From Pseudeuparius sepicola (Eukaryota; Arthropoda; Insecta; Coleoptera; Anthribidae): DNA of 64,000 bases. The notes under the pieces are model-generated. The model worked only from the letters and a program-made list of their open reading frames with translations, made no database searches and was not told where the DNA came from. The stretch spans positions 123,505,373 to 123,569,372 of the forward strand of contig OY987299.1 of NCBI GenBank assembly GCA_963920635.1. The letters run 5' to 3'. Positions 44,801-55,052 of this stretch are shown here, in pieces. The position numbers and the translations under genes are program-made. The stretch's first letter is position 1. Every line of letters starts with the position of its first letter.

Positions 44801-47800
44801 CGACCGACAAACCTAGCTGGATGCGCGGCCTATTCCCCTATGTCTACCAAAACGGTGAAAGTACGGTATACACACTCATTTAGGTTGAGATGTGAGCCAT
44901 TATTTACCTCGCATATTATATCCTTCGGTGCTCGCGCCTCAGGATATAAAAAAGCTCGGTATATAATGGCTCACTTCTCAACCTAAGTGTATAATATACT
45001 ATTATTGGAGGGAAACCACGGGAAACAGGAAAGTTTTGATTTGGACCAAAAACCCTAACTATAATGGCGCCAAATTTGAAATTTTATAAGTACCCGGTGC
45101 AAACCGTTATGCACCCTGGGTATGTACTCATATTTGGGAACATTCATATGTTCCCAGGTGTATTCGCCTGCCCATCTCTAAAAAATATATATCGCCGAAA
45201 ATGGGTTTTACTTGAAAAAGTTGGTTGTTTTTCAATTTTACGTAAGTGTACCAAATTTGAACGCTCTACTAAAATATTTAGTTTCTTGCCAATTTTTAAT
45301 TATGAAATTTCTGTAAATTATAAAAACTCGAAACTTCGTAAAAACTACTTTATATCACTATCTTAATCATTCTATTAATTTTTTATTACTAATTACCGAT
45401 AAAAATAGGTATTTTTTCAAAAGAAAATGATATTTACGCTTTAAAATTCTGTTATGTTTGTTGCAAAGTTGATGTACCGTCTAGCATTTGGGGTATAAAT
45501 TTAGTTACATTACGTTTCCCAGTTCTAAATTGATGCCAAAATAATAATAAATTAAAATATCATCGAACTATTTTACGTATCTAAGCAAAATTCTTGACTT
45601 TTATGGAACAAATAATAATAATTATTACAAGTTTAATTTCACATTAATCGATTTGATGAGTAGGCCGTGGAGTGGAGAGAATAGAAGCAATTGTTTTTAT
45701 TTGACAGTTTGATAACTGAGTGTAGGCCATGGAGAGAATAGAAGCAATTGTTTTTATTTGACAGTTAACTACAAACTGTCAAATAAAAACATTTGTTTCT
45801 ATTATCTCCATGACCTACTCATCAATATCGATTAATGTGAAATTAAACTTAAATGTAATAATCATTTGTTCCATAAAAGTCAAGAATTTTGCTTAGATAC
45901 GTAAAATAATTTGATGATATTTTAATTTATTATTATTTTGGGATCAATTTAGAACTGGGAAACGTAATGTAACTAAATTTATACCCCAAATGGCTATATA
46001 GACGGTACATCAACTTTGCAACAAATAAACAGAATTTTAAAGCATAATATCATTTTCTTTTGAAAAATACCTATTTTTATCGGTAATTAGTAATAAAAAA
46101 TTAATAGAATGATAAAAGGTAGTGATATAAAATAGTTTTTACGAAGTTTCGATTTTTTAGAATTTTCAGAAATTTCATAAATATTAAAAATTGGCAAAAA
46201 AACTAAATATTTTAGTAGAGCGTTCAAATTTGGTACACTTACGTAAAATTGAAAAACATTCAACTTTTTCAATGATATTTTACCAACTAAACCCATTTTT
46301 GGCGGTATTTTTTTTTAAATGTCATTTTTGACAGATAACGAAAGTCACATGACCACGTTTGACTGGGTCAATTTTCATCTTTTTTAAAGCAAAAGGTAAC
46401 CCCAAAATTAAATTTCAAAATAAAATGTTAATTAAAAATTTCTCCTCTATGGTGCGAACTTTTTGGAGGACACTGTATATCCTGCTCTAATGACCCGCAT
46501 CCTATCCTGTCGCAGCCCCTTACTAATCCCTCCTCGATGCATGTCGTTCCATCTATCCCGTCCCAATATCCCTCATCCCACGGGCGTAGCCAGGATTTAG
46601 TTTTGGGGGGGGGGGGGGGGTTTAGTTTGAGAAGTAAATAAAACAACAAAAATATACATGAAATTTAATATCTATATATTCATCCGAAAAACTACGACAT
46701 ATTTATAAAGTTCTTAACTTTAAATGAAATGGATAAATTAACTTCGTTCCTCTGCGCTAAATCTAAAACCATTAAAGAAGAAATCTTCGGCTTTTTCTTT
46801 TAAATATATCCACTTCTTCATCTGCATGAATTTCTGTTCCATAGTGAATGTTCATTAGAGACAAACCATTAAGTCTGTTTTCACTTGTAGTGTTTCGTAA
46901 ATAGTTTTTCAGTCTCCTTAGGCTCGAGAAAGACCTTTCTGGGGTAGCAGTGGATACAGGAATGGTAGCGAAGATTTGTAGTAATGTGTAAATATTAGGA
47001 TAAAGGTTTTTATCGCACATATCTAGGCATTCCAAACTAGATTTCGGGGTAGGCAGTCTTCTTATCAGCATGCAAGGTAGCTGAAGCTTTGATAGCTAAA
47101 TCCAAATTAGTTTCTTTATTAGAAACCCCTTGACCTTGACTACACCACTTTTTACAGTAGTCCATACCTTTAGGTTTATCACCCTTCCTTTTTTTCCCCT
47201 CCATTTTTCGACAGTAATAATGATTCACGTATCTATCCTTAACAAGGTCATCGAATAACAGTGCACTAAAATAATTACTCACTTACACGGTACACTTAAT
47301 TTTCTTCACTATTCGTTTACCACTTTTCACTTTTATTCGCTTCGAGTTCGCATGGAACAATACTGCCGTAAGCGCGGTCACGCGCCGCGGCGCCGCTTAT
47401 ATAGCAGCCCAGTAGCCGTCCAGAAACTTCCACGAACTTCCACAAAGTTCCGCTCATTTCGACCGAGGGGCGTGGCGAATAATCGCGAAACAACGCGAAG
47501 TGTCCCTACAATACAAAATAGTTCGGCTGCAACTGCGTCTGCCTCTCGTCAAAAGATGGCGCTAGGCGCTACTATTACTACATATATTCAAACGTAATAA
47601 TAATTTAACTCTTCACTCCTCGTATTTTTTCGGTATAATATTAGGTAATATTTTGCTTATTTCGGGGGGGGGTTTGAACCCCCGAACCCCCCCTCCCCCT
47701 TGGCTACGCCCGTGCCTCATCCTATCCCGTCTCAACCATGTCATCAGATATCCCGCGTTAATATCCCGCTCGCAGCCCCGCCTCAACGCATGCCATCCCA

Positions 47801-50800
47801 CATCCCGTCCCAACTTGCCTTCGTACGACAGATGTCGAGAAGCGGCTTCAAATAACGCTATGCCCGCTCCGTAGTTTTCGCCAGCCATCAGACCAGGTCC
47901 ACCGATCAGTCCGCATACGATGTTAGACAAAATGTTGCCGTACAGATTTGGGGTGATGATGATGTCGAATTTCTCTGGATGCGTCACCAGTTGCATGGTG
48001 CAGTTGTCCACAATCATGTCGTCGACGACGATGTCCGGGTATTGCTTGGCTACGTCTTTGACGGTACGCATGAATAAACCGTCAGACAGTTTCCTGAAAG
48101 AAAAGATATAATATAACCGTTCTCTCTCTCAATTAACAACGGTCGTACTTACATGATGTTAGCTTTGTGCACTACAGTAACTTTCTTCCTCTTTTCCCTT
48201 CTCGCAAATTCAAATGTCCATATAGCTAGTCTTTCAGTATTTTCGCGTGTGATAACTTTCAAGCTTTCGACTATGCCTGGCTTGGATTCGTGCTCCAACA
48301 TAGAGTATTCCCCCTCTGTGTTCTGCCTTACGATATACATGTCTAAGCATGGATACCTTAAACAGAAAGACGCTCAAAGAAAAGTTGTGCAAGCGAAAAT
48401 GTATTATTTTCTTACCTACAGGGAATAGTCTCATAACTTCTACAATGCACTAGACATACAAAGAGATCTAGAGTTGTCCTAATGGTAATGTTTGATGAAA
48501 CCATTCTTGATTGTTGAGTTTGACTAGGGATATTTCCCTAAAAGGGTATAGGCACTCAGTTGATACATAGAAATTTACAATCTGATGATATCAGTGATGA
48601 TATACATTTACCTTGATTCCTACTCTGTTTCTTCCTAAGGACAAAATGGCCTGTCGGTTGAATTCACTAACATTGCTTTCTGTTCTTTCCTCTTTTTTCA
48701 TACTGGGTATAACTTCAAAGTCTATAGGAACTAGAGCAGCTTGAAAGACGTCTTGAACGTATTCCATAAGTTTTGGTCCAGGAGCATCCCCTAAAGACAA
48801 TGTTGTGATTCAGAGTATTGATGTATTTTTCACTTGCGATGAATCTGTTAATATAACTAAGGCAATAATAGTTATTTATTTACATTGCGAGAATATAAAC
48901 AATTTTTGTATGTATAGTGTGCTTTGGAAAGTTTCCAGGTTGGAAACCAAATGGCGTTTCATTTCGGCAAGTGTGCCTTAAAATCGGGGACAATAGGTAT
49001 AATTATTACAATATGTACAATATTTAATTTTATGTTTTTCACAGAATGACCATTATTGCATAGTGTGTCTTGAAAATAGTCTCCAAATGTTATCTTAAAC
49101 CACATTATTTATTGTTTCTGGTGTTGAAACAAAGTATGATTTGATGTTTTTTTTTTCAGAAATGTTAAATTGATCATTTTTGTCAAGAGAAATTAACAAC
49201 ATATTTTGTTGGTAGGTCCAAATTTCTTTTCGGCATGTTACTATGGGCCAATATTGACAATTTTGCCCTAATCGAACCGACTTAATAAGCAATAGTTTTA
49301 ATGGCGAATTCAATAGTTATAATTAAAAAAAATATATCTATTGTGCAAAGCCTATTTTCGCGAGCAAAACCCTACAAAATCTTTTTAGGATCATCCAAAA
49401 CCTGCCGTTTTCGCTACGATACAACACATTTTTTAGGTCAAAATAGGACAAATCATATTAGGCATATTTTGATAGAAATTCTGACTATGCCACTGGATTG
49501 AGCATCCCTTAAAACGGGTTTCTACCAAATTTTGTTAAAAAATATCCAATAAATAAACGAACATCGCGTTTTAACCTATTTTTACCTGCCATCAAGCTGC
49601 ATGTGGATTAAAAACAATTATTAAAACTTTAACTTATTTTATTACAAATAAATAGTAATGTACATAGGTATGTACATACACCTAAATACAAAAACCCTAC
49701 TGTAAAATTATGAGGTATGAAAAATTTATCGAATTAAATTATTTTTAATTTATTATTAATTTTCATTGGTTTCTAGAATTTTTATTGCACGATACTTCTT
49801 TACAAAATTTCGTACAAACCCGGGGATGCCCAATCCAGTGGCGTAGTCAGAATTTTAATAAAAATAGGTATAAATACATACGCCTAATATGATTCATTGA
49901 TTAAGGTATGTGTCGTAGTAGGCCTTTGTTTTTTAAAATCAAATGTGCCGTTTTGTTCTAAAGACAGTTTTTGGTGACCTATGTCAAAAAAAAACATGAT
50001 CAAAATATGACAAATGCCAATTTTTTGTGGGTGTTCCGATTTAAAGTTGGCTACAGCGTATGTTTCTGAAACCTAAATCATTTCAATATTTCCATAGCCT
50101 ACTGTTCATTTGGTGGCTTGTGTTCGCGATTTAATGGACACATAAAAATTGATCTAGGAGGCTATTTTAAACCAGTGGTAATGATATTATACGCCATTAG
50201 AACGGAAATTTTGAACATAATTCAAATTTTGAATTATAAATGCTATTTTTTTTATTTAAAATGAGAATGTTACTTCGGTTTAACCGGAGGTCTCTCAGAC
50301 TAAAAAAGTGGGTATTTCGGCACGCTAGTACCTACAGGGTGTCTACTTTTAAGTGTATACAAATCGATAAAAAATGTATTTTGTGAGATATTTTCAAAAA
50401 CCTTTTTTGTTTGAAAGGCCTTCAATAACTGCTTCTTTTGACCTTCCTGCCATTTTCAAAAAGCAAATCCAGGGCCGGCTGCGATTTTTTATACCCCCGA
50501 TTTTTGCGAAAACCTTTTAGCGATTTTTTTATTTAAAATCTGACCCCACAGCGTTAATCAGAACACCCCAAAACCCCTATATACCAAATTTGAATAAAAA
50601 ATATACAGGGAGTTACATTATGCAGGGTGTCAAAGTTGAGCAAAATAGGAATTTTAAAGGCATCTGCCAAGTCAAGTGTGCCATGGAATCCCCGTAAAAC
50701 AGTTGAATGGTCAACAGGACCACTCAAGTTGTTGGTGTGCAAAGGTCCAATATGAAATATACCGAGGGGTGTGACACTCAAGAAATCTGGTGTACACTTT

Positions 50801-53800
50801 GCCGAAAATCCGTGAAATCTCGCAGAATCTTCAGAATCTTACAGAATCTAGAAAATCTCACAGAATCCCTAAAATCTTTGCCAAATTCTCAAAAATCTTC
50901 AATAATCCTTAAAATCTCTAAAAATCCCAGAAATCTCTCCAAATCCCTAAATCTCAAGAAATCCTAAAATCTTTAAAATCTTGAGCGAAATTGTAAATTT
51001 TACCGTTTAAAAATTATGCTCCATGTTATATTTTGGCGCTATTCACAAAAAAATCATGTACCTAAACAACCAATATAGGAGTCGTTCCCCCTCCAGTACC
51101 CACTCATGCAGCGGCCACGCGCCGCGCGGACGTGGCCAAGCCGGCCAGTTTCATCTGCAATAATATTGTCGCGTTGTGTTCGGTTATTTTGAATATTTTT
51201 ACAAATTCTTCTTTGACTGCTATACCGCTTTTCGATTTATAAATTATTTATATTGAATTCTGTTAAAAAATTTAAAACAAATGAATTTTACTTTTCATTT
51301 CATTTTTAAATGGCCATACTTATCTAATAAATATTCAAGAGGAAAAGAAAACTAATATGATGAATCTGAATTTCTTCCGGATGGATCCTGCGTCAGCAAA
51401 ACTTCTCGTTCCAAGCTTTCGTCCTCGATTGAATCCCCTCAAAACACTTGAATGATCAACAGGACTACTCAGTGTTGGTGTGCAAAGATTCAATATAAAA
51501 ATAAACAGGGTGTGTTTCTCTGGGCCCTCTTAAAATGCTTAATTTTATGAAACTTTATACTGGTGAAGAGTGCTCTGGAATTACTGAAAAAAATTAATAA
51601 ACAGAAAGTAATGTATTTCTTTAAATAAAGTCGCTGTCAAAGATGATACATTTTCTGTGCGTTTCCTGTTGGGGCACACCAGCAACCTTAACTCATATGG
51701 ACTTACTGACTGGCAGGCTTCTGTATTTTTAGTCATACTTCATTTATAGTGTCTGGGGCTGATATACTACTCGATTTTTGACCCGTATAAAATTCCAAAA
51801 AATTCAGTATTCTAAAATGGCGCCCTGTGTATATTTTGTATTACGTCTTTGCACACCAACAGTTTGAGTGGTCCTGTTGACAATTCAACTGTTTTGAGGG
51901 AATTTCATGGCACACTTGACTTGCTATATGCCTTTAAAATTCCTATTCTGTTCAAATTTGACAACCCTCAGAATGGAACTTCCTGTAGATATATTTTTGT
52001 TCAAATTTGGTATGTAGAGGTTTTAGGGTGAACTGATTAAATCTGTAGTCTTAGATTTTAAATAAACAATCGCTAAATGATTTTCGTCATTTTTTACTAG
52101 AAAAAAAATCCTTAGTAGGCCTTGAAAATTGAGATTAAGACCTGAAATTTTGCACCAGAGTAAAAAAAAGAATTTTTGTGACCTACCTTTATAAAAAAAC
52201 GGCTAAAATCGGATGAAAATAAAAAAAATACTGGGAAATGGAAGCACCATTTCAAATGGACCACCCTGTATATATGAATTTTCTTATTAATATTGTTCGT
52301 TTGTTATAGGTATTATTATAAACAAGAGAGTTGATAAGTACTTATTACTATTTACAAAGAATGTTTTTTTTTTGTATTTCCATTCAGAATTGTTTTTTTT
52401 ATATTTCTATAATATTTTTATTTCATTGTTTCCCTCCTTTGTATTACAATAATAGGTAATTTACAAACAAAATACATGTATTGAAAAATCTGATAAAATC
52501 CTTGAAATGTAATGAAATCTCAGAAATCTGTCGAAAATCTCACAAAATCTAGAGATTTTTGAAAATCCTTAAAATCTTAAAAATCTCTAAAATCCCTGAA
52601 ATCTCATGAAATCTCAAGATTTACAGAATCCCGGTAAATTTGTACACAATTTCTTGGAGTGTCACACCGCTCGAAATATACATAGTGATCTTATCTGTAC
52701 CATCTCAAATTACTGAATTTTTTGTAACTTTATACGGGTCAAAAATCGAGTATATCAAAACCTCTCCACATACTATAAACGAACTAAATCTGAAAAATAC
52801 AGAAGCCTGCCAGTCAGTAAGGTGGCTGGTGTGTCACAACAGGAAACGCACAGAAAATATATCATCTTAGACAGTGATTTTGTTGAGAAAGGCCCAATAA
52901 TTTAAATTGTTTTTATTTGTTGGTTGGCATTTTGTAAAGAAATAAATTACTTTTGTGTTTATTAATATTTTTTCAATGATTCCAGAGCACTCCTGATCAG
53001 TATAAAGTTTAATAAAAATTCAGAATTTTGAGATGGCTCAGAGAAAAATACCCTGTATATTTTTGTAGTAAATCTTTTCACACCAACATTTTGAGTGGTC
53101 CTGTTGACCATGCAACTGTTTTGAAGGGATTCCATGGCACACTTGGCTCGCCAGATGTCTTTAAAATTCCTATTTTGCTCAACTTTAACACGGTGTAGAA
53201 CCGAACACCCTCTACATTTTTTGTTCAAATTTAGTATATGGGGGTTTTGGGGTGCCCTGATTAACGCTGTTGTTGTGCTGTGATTTTATATAAAAAAATC
53301 GCTAAATGGTTTTTGTGAAAATCGGGGTATAAAAAAAATCGTAGCCGTCCCTGGATTTGCATTTTGACAAAAGTAAAAACGTCAAAAGAAGCATTTTTTG
53401 AAGACCTTTCGAACAAAAAAAGGTTTTTGAAAATATCTCGCAAAATACATTTTTTATCGATTTGTATACACTTAAAAGTAGACACCCTGTATAAACTTCT
53501 AAAAATTTCAAATTTTAGTTTTAAAAACTACGGATAAAAGTGGAGTGCAAATATCTACTTCCTGTGTGTCCCCCACTAATATTATTATTACTATTCTTCT
53601 TGGACAAACAATAAAGGGGCAGAATATGTACAGGGTGATCATTTTTATAGACGCCCAGCCTCTGTTGGTTGAAAACGGTCGAAGATATGGAGATATTATA
53701 ATATATGAGAGATGATCTAGGGTGCCACACACCGTATTCCTCACACAACGGTACTATTGATTTGTTATTATTATTCTCAGTCCGGTATTCGAGCGAATGA

Positions 53801-54069
53801 AAAACGTGACATAGGTACTGCATGAACCCCTGCTTGATTGTTTGTGTGAGATAAAATATTATAATTAGCAACAAACCTGGCAACATGGTAACCAACATCC
53901 TTCCTCCATAAGTCCCCGATGGCAGCCTAGATTTATCTGCCCTTTTCTTTGTCACCCAAGTACCCTCGAAAATATCCGAAGGCAACGTCGTGTGGTGTGT
54001 AGACTGAGAATACGCGCGACATAATATACCACTCAGTCTTGTGGCGGTCCTGCCGATTTTATGAGACAT
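41664..54069 (-). CDS. NAD-dependent isocitrate dehydrogenase, divergent gamma-like subunit, mitochondrial
   Basis: NAD-IDH oxidises isocitrate to 2-oxoglutarate in the TCA cycle; gamma/beta subunits are regulatory partners of the catalytic alpha subunit. Six exons join in frame: 54069-53877, 48790-48612, 48537-48416, 48356-48153, 48093-47802, 41888-41664; 404 residues. Seen: Arg-rich N-terminus without acidic residues in the first 20 (mitochondrial signal), [14 protein letters not shown]... at about 54-66, [18 protein letters not shown] (172-189), [17 protein letters not shown] (224-240), [11 protein letters not shown], and [20 protein letters not shown] (280-299). NLYGN-xxx-N has Asn where alpha subunits have catalytic Asp, so it is non-catalytic by type. 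The usual GDGIGPE is GDAPGPK and the NxxLRTxLDL region reads [11 protein letters not shown], marking a divergent paralogue. Confidence 0.87.
42398..44497. mobile_element. Nested element with GGCCAATGTCC arrays and ACGT-rich core
   Basis: The ends (CTGTACCTTGGTAGAAAAAGG and inverse TTTTTCTACCAAAGTACAG) enclose about ten copies of GGCCAATGTCC or its inverse (42420-42840, 44275). The core (about 42850-44260) is dense in GACGTC/ACGT words, with about three tandem units GACGTCTAATAAGACGTG at 42980-43075. It contains a perfect-arm palindrome at 43092-43230. No transposase is recognised. Confidence 0.65.
43092..43230. repeat. Long near-perfect palindrome (arms about 64 bp)
   Basis: TTTGTTCAGCGAATGTTCGG at the left end is the inverse of the right end; complementarity continues through ACAACTCCCGTCCTTGTCT to a centre near 43165 (CGACCGATATCCATCG). 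Only one or two mismatches or gaps are seen. Confidence 0.9.
44669..44870. mobile_element. MITE, 202 bp
   Basis: TATACCGTACTTTCACCGTT and its inverse form the ends. GTTGGCGGGGGGCGGGG and CCCCCCGCCAACGAC face each other around the centre. Unusually GC-rich core. Confidence 0.8.
44872..44990. repeat. Adjacent palindromic MITE-like unit
   Basis: ACACTCATTTAGGTTGAGAT and inverse ATCTCAACCTAAGTGT-type ends (right: CTTCTCAACCTAAGTGT) with GTGAGCCATTAT/ATAATGGCTCAC inside. It abuts the 202-bp MITE directly. Confidence 0.75.
46478..46578. repeat. ATCCCGTCCC minisatellite, left of the hAT copy
   Basis: CATCCTATCCTGTCGCAG, CATCTATCCCGTCCCAATAT and similar phrases continue on the other side of the hAT insertion (47715-47820) into the last codons of IDH exon 5. 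Degenerate units of roughly 20-30 bp. Confidence 0.55.
46579..47714 (-). mobile_element. Deleted hAT element, copy 2 (1136 bp), in IDH intron 5
   Basis: The ends CACGGGCGTAGCCA and TGGCTACGCCCGTG are perfect inverses; CCTCATCC flanks both sides (46571-46578 and 47715-47722). Same structure as copy 1 (19096-20217), including the GAA-array/TATA promoter region and the C-terminal dimerisation domain. Near-identity and perfect target duplications indicate recent mobilisation. Confidence 0.93.
46772..47282 (-). pseudogene. Internally deleted hAT transposase, copy 2
   Basis: Start [19 protein letters not shown] to KKTAYPEI at 47037; the overlapping frame then gives [37 protein letters not shown] and, unlike copy 1, continues through [20 protein letters not shown] to RRFLL. 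The out-of-frame junction is the same as in copy 1, so both descend from one deletion derivative and must move using transposase from elsewhere. Confidence 0.82.
47802..48093 (-). CDS. IDH exon 5 (NLYGN block)
   Basis: After TTTCAG it restores [10 protein letters not shown] and runs through [23 protein letters not shown] and [19 protein letters not shown] to LGRD. The donor is the weak GAT|GTGGGA; it is inferred because GRD joined to VVNPICML matches the family G(K/R)N-VANP-x-AML. The exon end lies in an ATCCCGTCCCAA-type minisatellite, 80 bp from the hAT derivative. Confidence 0.82.
48153..48356 (-). CDS. IDH exon 4 (NTEGEYS)
   Basis: Reads [20 protein letters not shown] to VTVVHKANI, the most conserved block of the family, including the substrate-region Tyr of GEYS and the Lys of HKANIM. 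Ends in phase 2 at GTAAGT. Confidence 0.92.
48416..48537 (-). CDS. IDH exon 3 (short, hidden exon)
   Basis: Not apparent as a long open frame, but reads in phase between exons 2 and 4: GNIPSQTQQ, then [20 protein letters not shown]. It aligns with the KGN...N-x-LRT-x-LDLYANV-x-HC-x-S segment of gamma subunits. Acceptor TTTTAG and donor GTAAG are good; the following intron is only 59 bp. Confidence 0.82.
48612..48790 (-). CDS. IDH exon 2
   Basis: Encodes [25 protein letters not shown], ending RNRVGIK in phase 0 at GTAAAT. This corresponds to the cofactor/substrate-side segment after the first glycine motif. An extended Lys/Glu-rich loop ([14 protein letters not shown]) replaces the usual spacer. 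Confidence 0.88.
48838..50332. other. IDH intron 1, right of exon 2; hAT-like ends
   Basis: AT-rich, no exon. CTATGCCACTGGATTGAGCA (about 49483) and its inverse around 49825-49846 carry hAT-like tips (CAGTGGCGTAG) that point away from each other, so they may be ends of two neighbouring elements. Confidence 0.4.
50335..53489. mobile_element. 3.2-kb foldback complex in IDH intron 1
   Basis: The ends CAGGGTGTCTACTTTTAAGTG and inverse flank outer arms of about 420 bp. Inside, a second pair of arms (about 51450-51930 and 52630-53110) repeats part of the outer arm: CAACAGGACCACTCAA / GTTGGTGTGCAAAG occurs four times in both orientations. Two AATCTC-rich blocks (50795-50985, 52500-52625) run in the same direction. 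TA target. No transposase recognised. Confidence 0.8.
50795..50985 (+). repeat. Degenerate AAATCTC repeat, block 1
   Basis: About fifteen copies of (A)AATCTC, AATCCC or AATCTT at roughly 10-13 bp spacing. A similar block at 52500-52625 has the same orientation, unlike the arms around it. Confidence 0.7.
53877..54069 (-). CDS. IDH exon 1 (mitochondrial signal and glycine-rich start)
   Basis: [20 protein letters not shown] is basic and hydroxylated, as expected for a matrix-targeting signal. The exon ends CCAG|GTTTGT in phase 1; joining to GGGATGCT restores LPGDAPGP. Confidence 0.85.
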
Positions 54070-54399
54070 ATTTTTTAAAACTGTTTTTCAATGTCAAATC
54101 GGTGACAGACACTAAGCACTAGAATTTCGTAAACACTCCACTCCCACTACTACTATTATTGGGTACAATAATTATCGTTAAACCATGATTAAACAACACG
54201 TAAGTGAAAATGTAATCGCCCGAGAGATAATGCTTGCTTAGGCGAGTTGGAAATTCAGTTATAACCAAACAAAAATTGAGAGAGATAGCCTAACGGTGCT
54301 GCTCTCCGTATACTACTAGACTATGTGTTATCAAAAACTGATTGCTAGTGAGAAGTGACTGTACAGAGGGAGACAAAAAAATATTCTTATGAACTGCTA
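54070..54399 (-). promoter_or_regulatory. IDH upstream region
   Basis: These 330 bp separate the IDH start codon from the DD41D element at 54402. No TATA box in a clear position; contains CACTCCACTCCCACTAC and CAACACGTAAGTG on the plus strand. The promoter must lie here or within the transposon. Confidence 0.35.
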
Positions 54400-55052
54400 T
54401 ACAGGGTGGTTCACTTTTATGTGGTAGGACTTTAACATTAGATAGAAAAAGATAATCTAAAATGAAAATTTTATATCAACATATATCGGGGAAAGCTTAG
54501 TTTCCGAGATACAGGGCGTTGAAGTGTTGGAAAAAATATGAAGTATTTTTTACACTCTCCGAACCAGTGGAGATATTTAAACCAAATTTGATGTGTAGTA
54601 CCACCTTTTTGACTACGATATTTAGTGATAATATGAAGGTCCTGAAATAACCAGTGGTGGAGTTATGGGTTTTCACTATCACTAAATTTAAAAAGTAATT
54701 AGTACGGACCTGTCTCACATCAACGTAAATTTTTTTTTCGTAAAGTTCTTTCAATTCTCTACAAAAAGTGTATCTTGACATTTTTTTGTATCTGCCACGG
54801 TTGTGTAGTAAATAAATTATTTCGTTTCCATCTCAGCCTTTTTTGCCTAAAAATGTGTTTTCTAAGATTATTGATTAATATCGCAAATAACAGAAATTAA
54901 TTATGGAACACTTATCGGATTCAGCTATTTTATTTTTAATTTTATGGAAACAATTTTAAAAATAAACTGGCACTTGGTTTGAGGTACATTACTTTATTAT
55001 CATTTTAACATTTTTATCAAATCTGTATTATTTCTTAATAATTTTTATAATT

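Larger units (their letters stand above)
41937..46475. mobile_element. Large foldback element in IDH intron 5, itself filled by other elements
   Basis: The ends CAGCGTCCTCC-AAAAAGTTCGCAC and GTGCGAACTTTTTGGAGGA-CACTG are inverse copies next to TA. The right arm (about 45800-46475) is continuous, while the matching left arm is split into 41937-42092 and 45180-45740. The original was therefore about 1.4 kb and almost wholly palindromic; about 3.1 kb was later inserted in the left arm. The left end lies 48 bp from IDH exon 6. Confidence 0.85.

Noticed and set aside
41937..46475. Foldback structures as assembly inversions
   Set aside because: Arms differ by many substitutions and indels, have TA-flanked ends and recur at unrelated loci, which an artefact would not produce.
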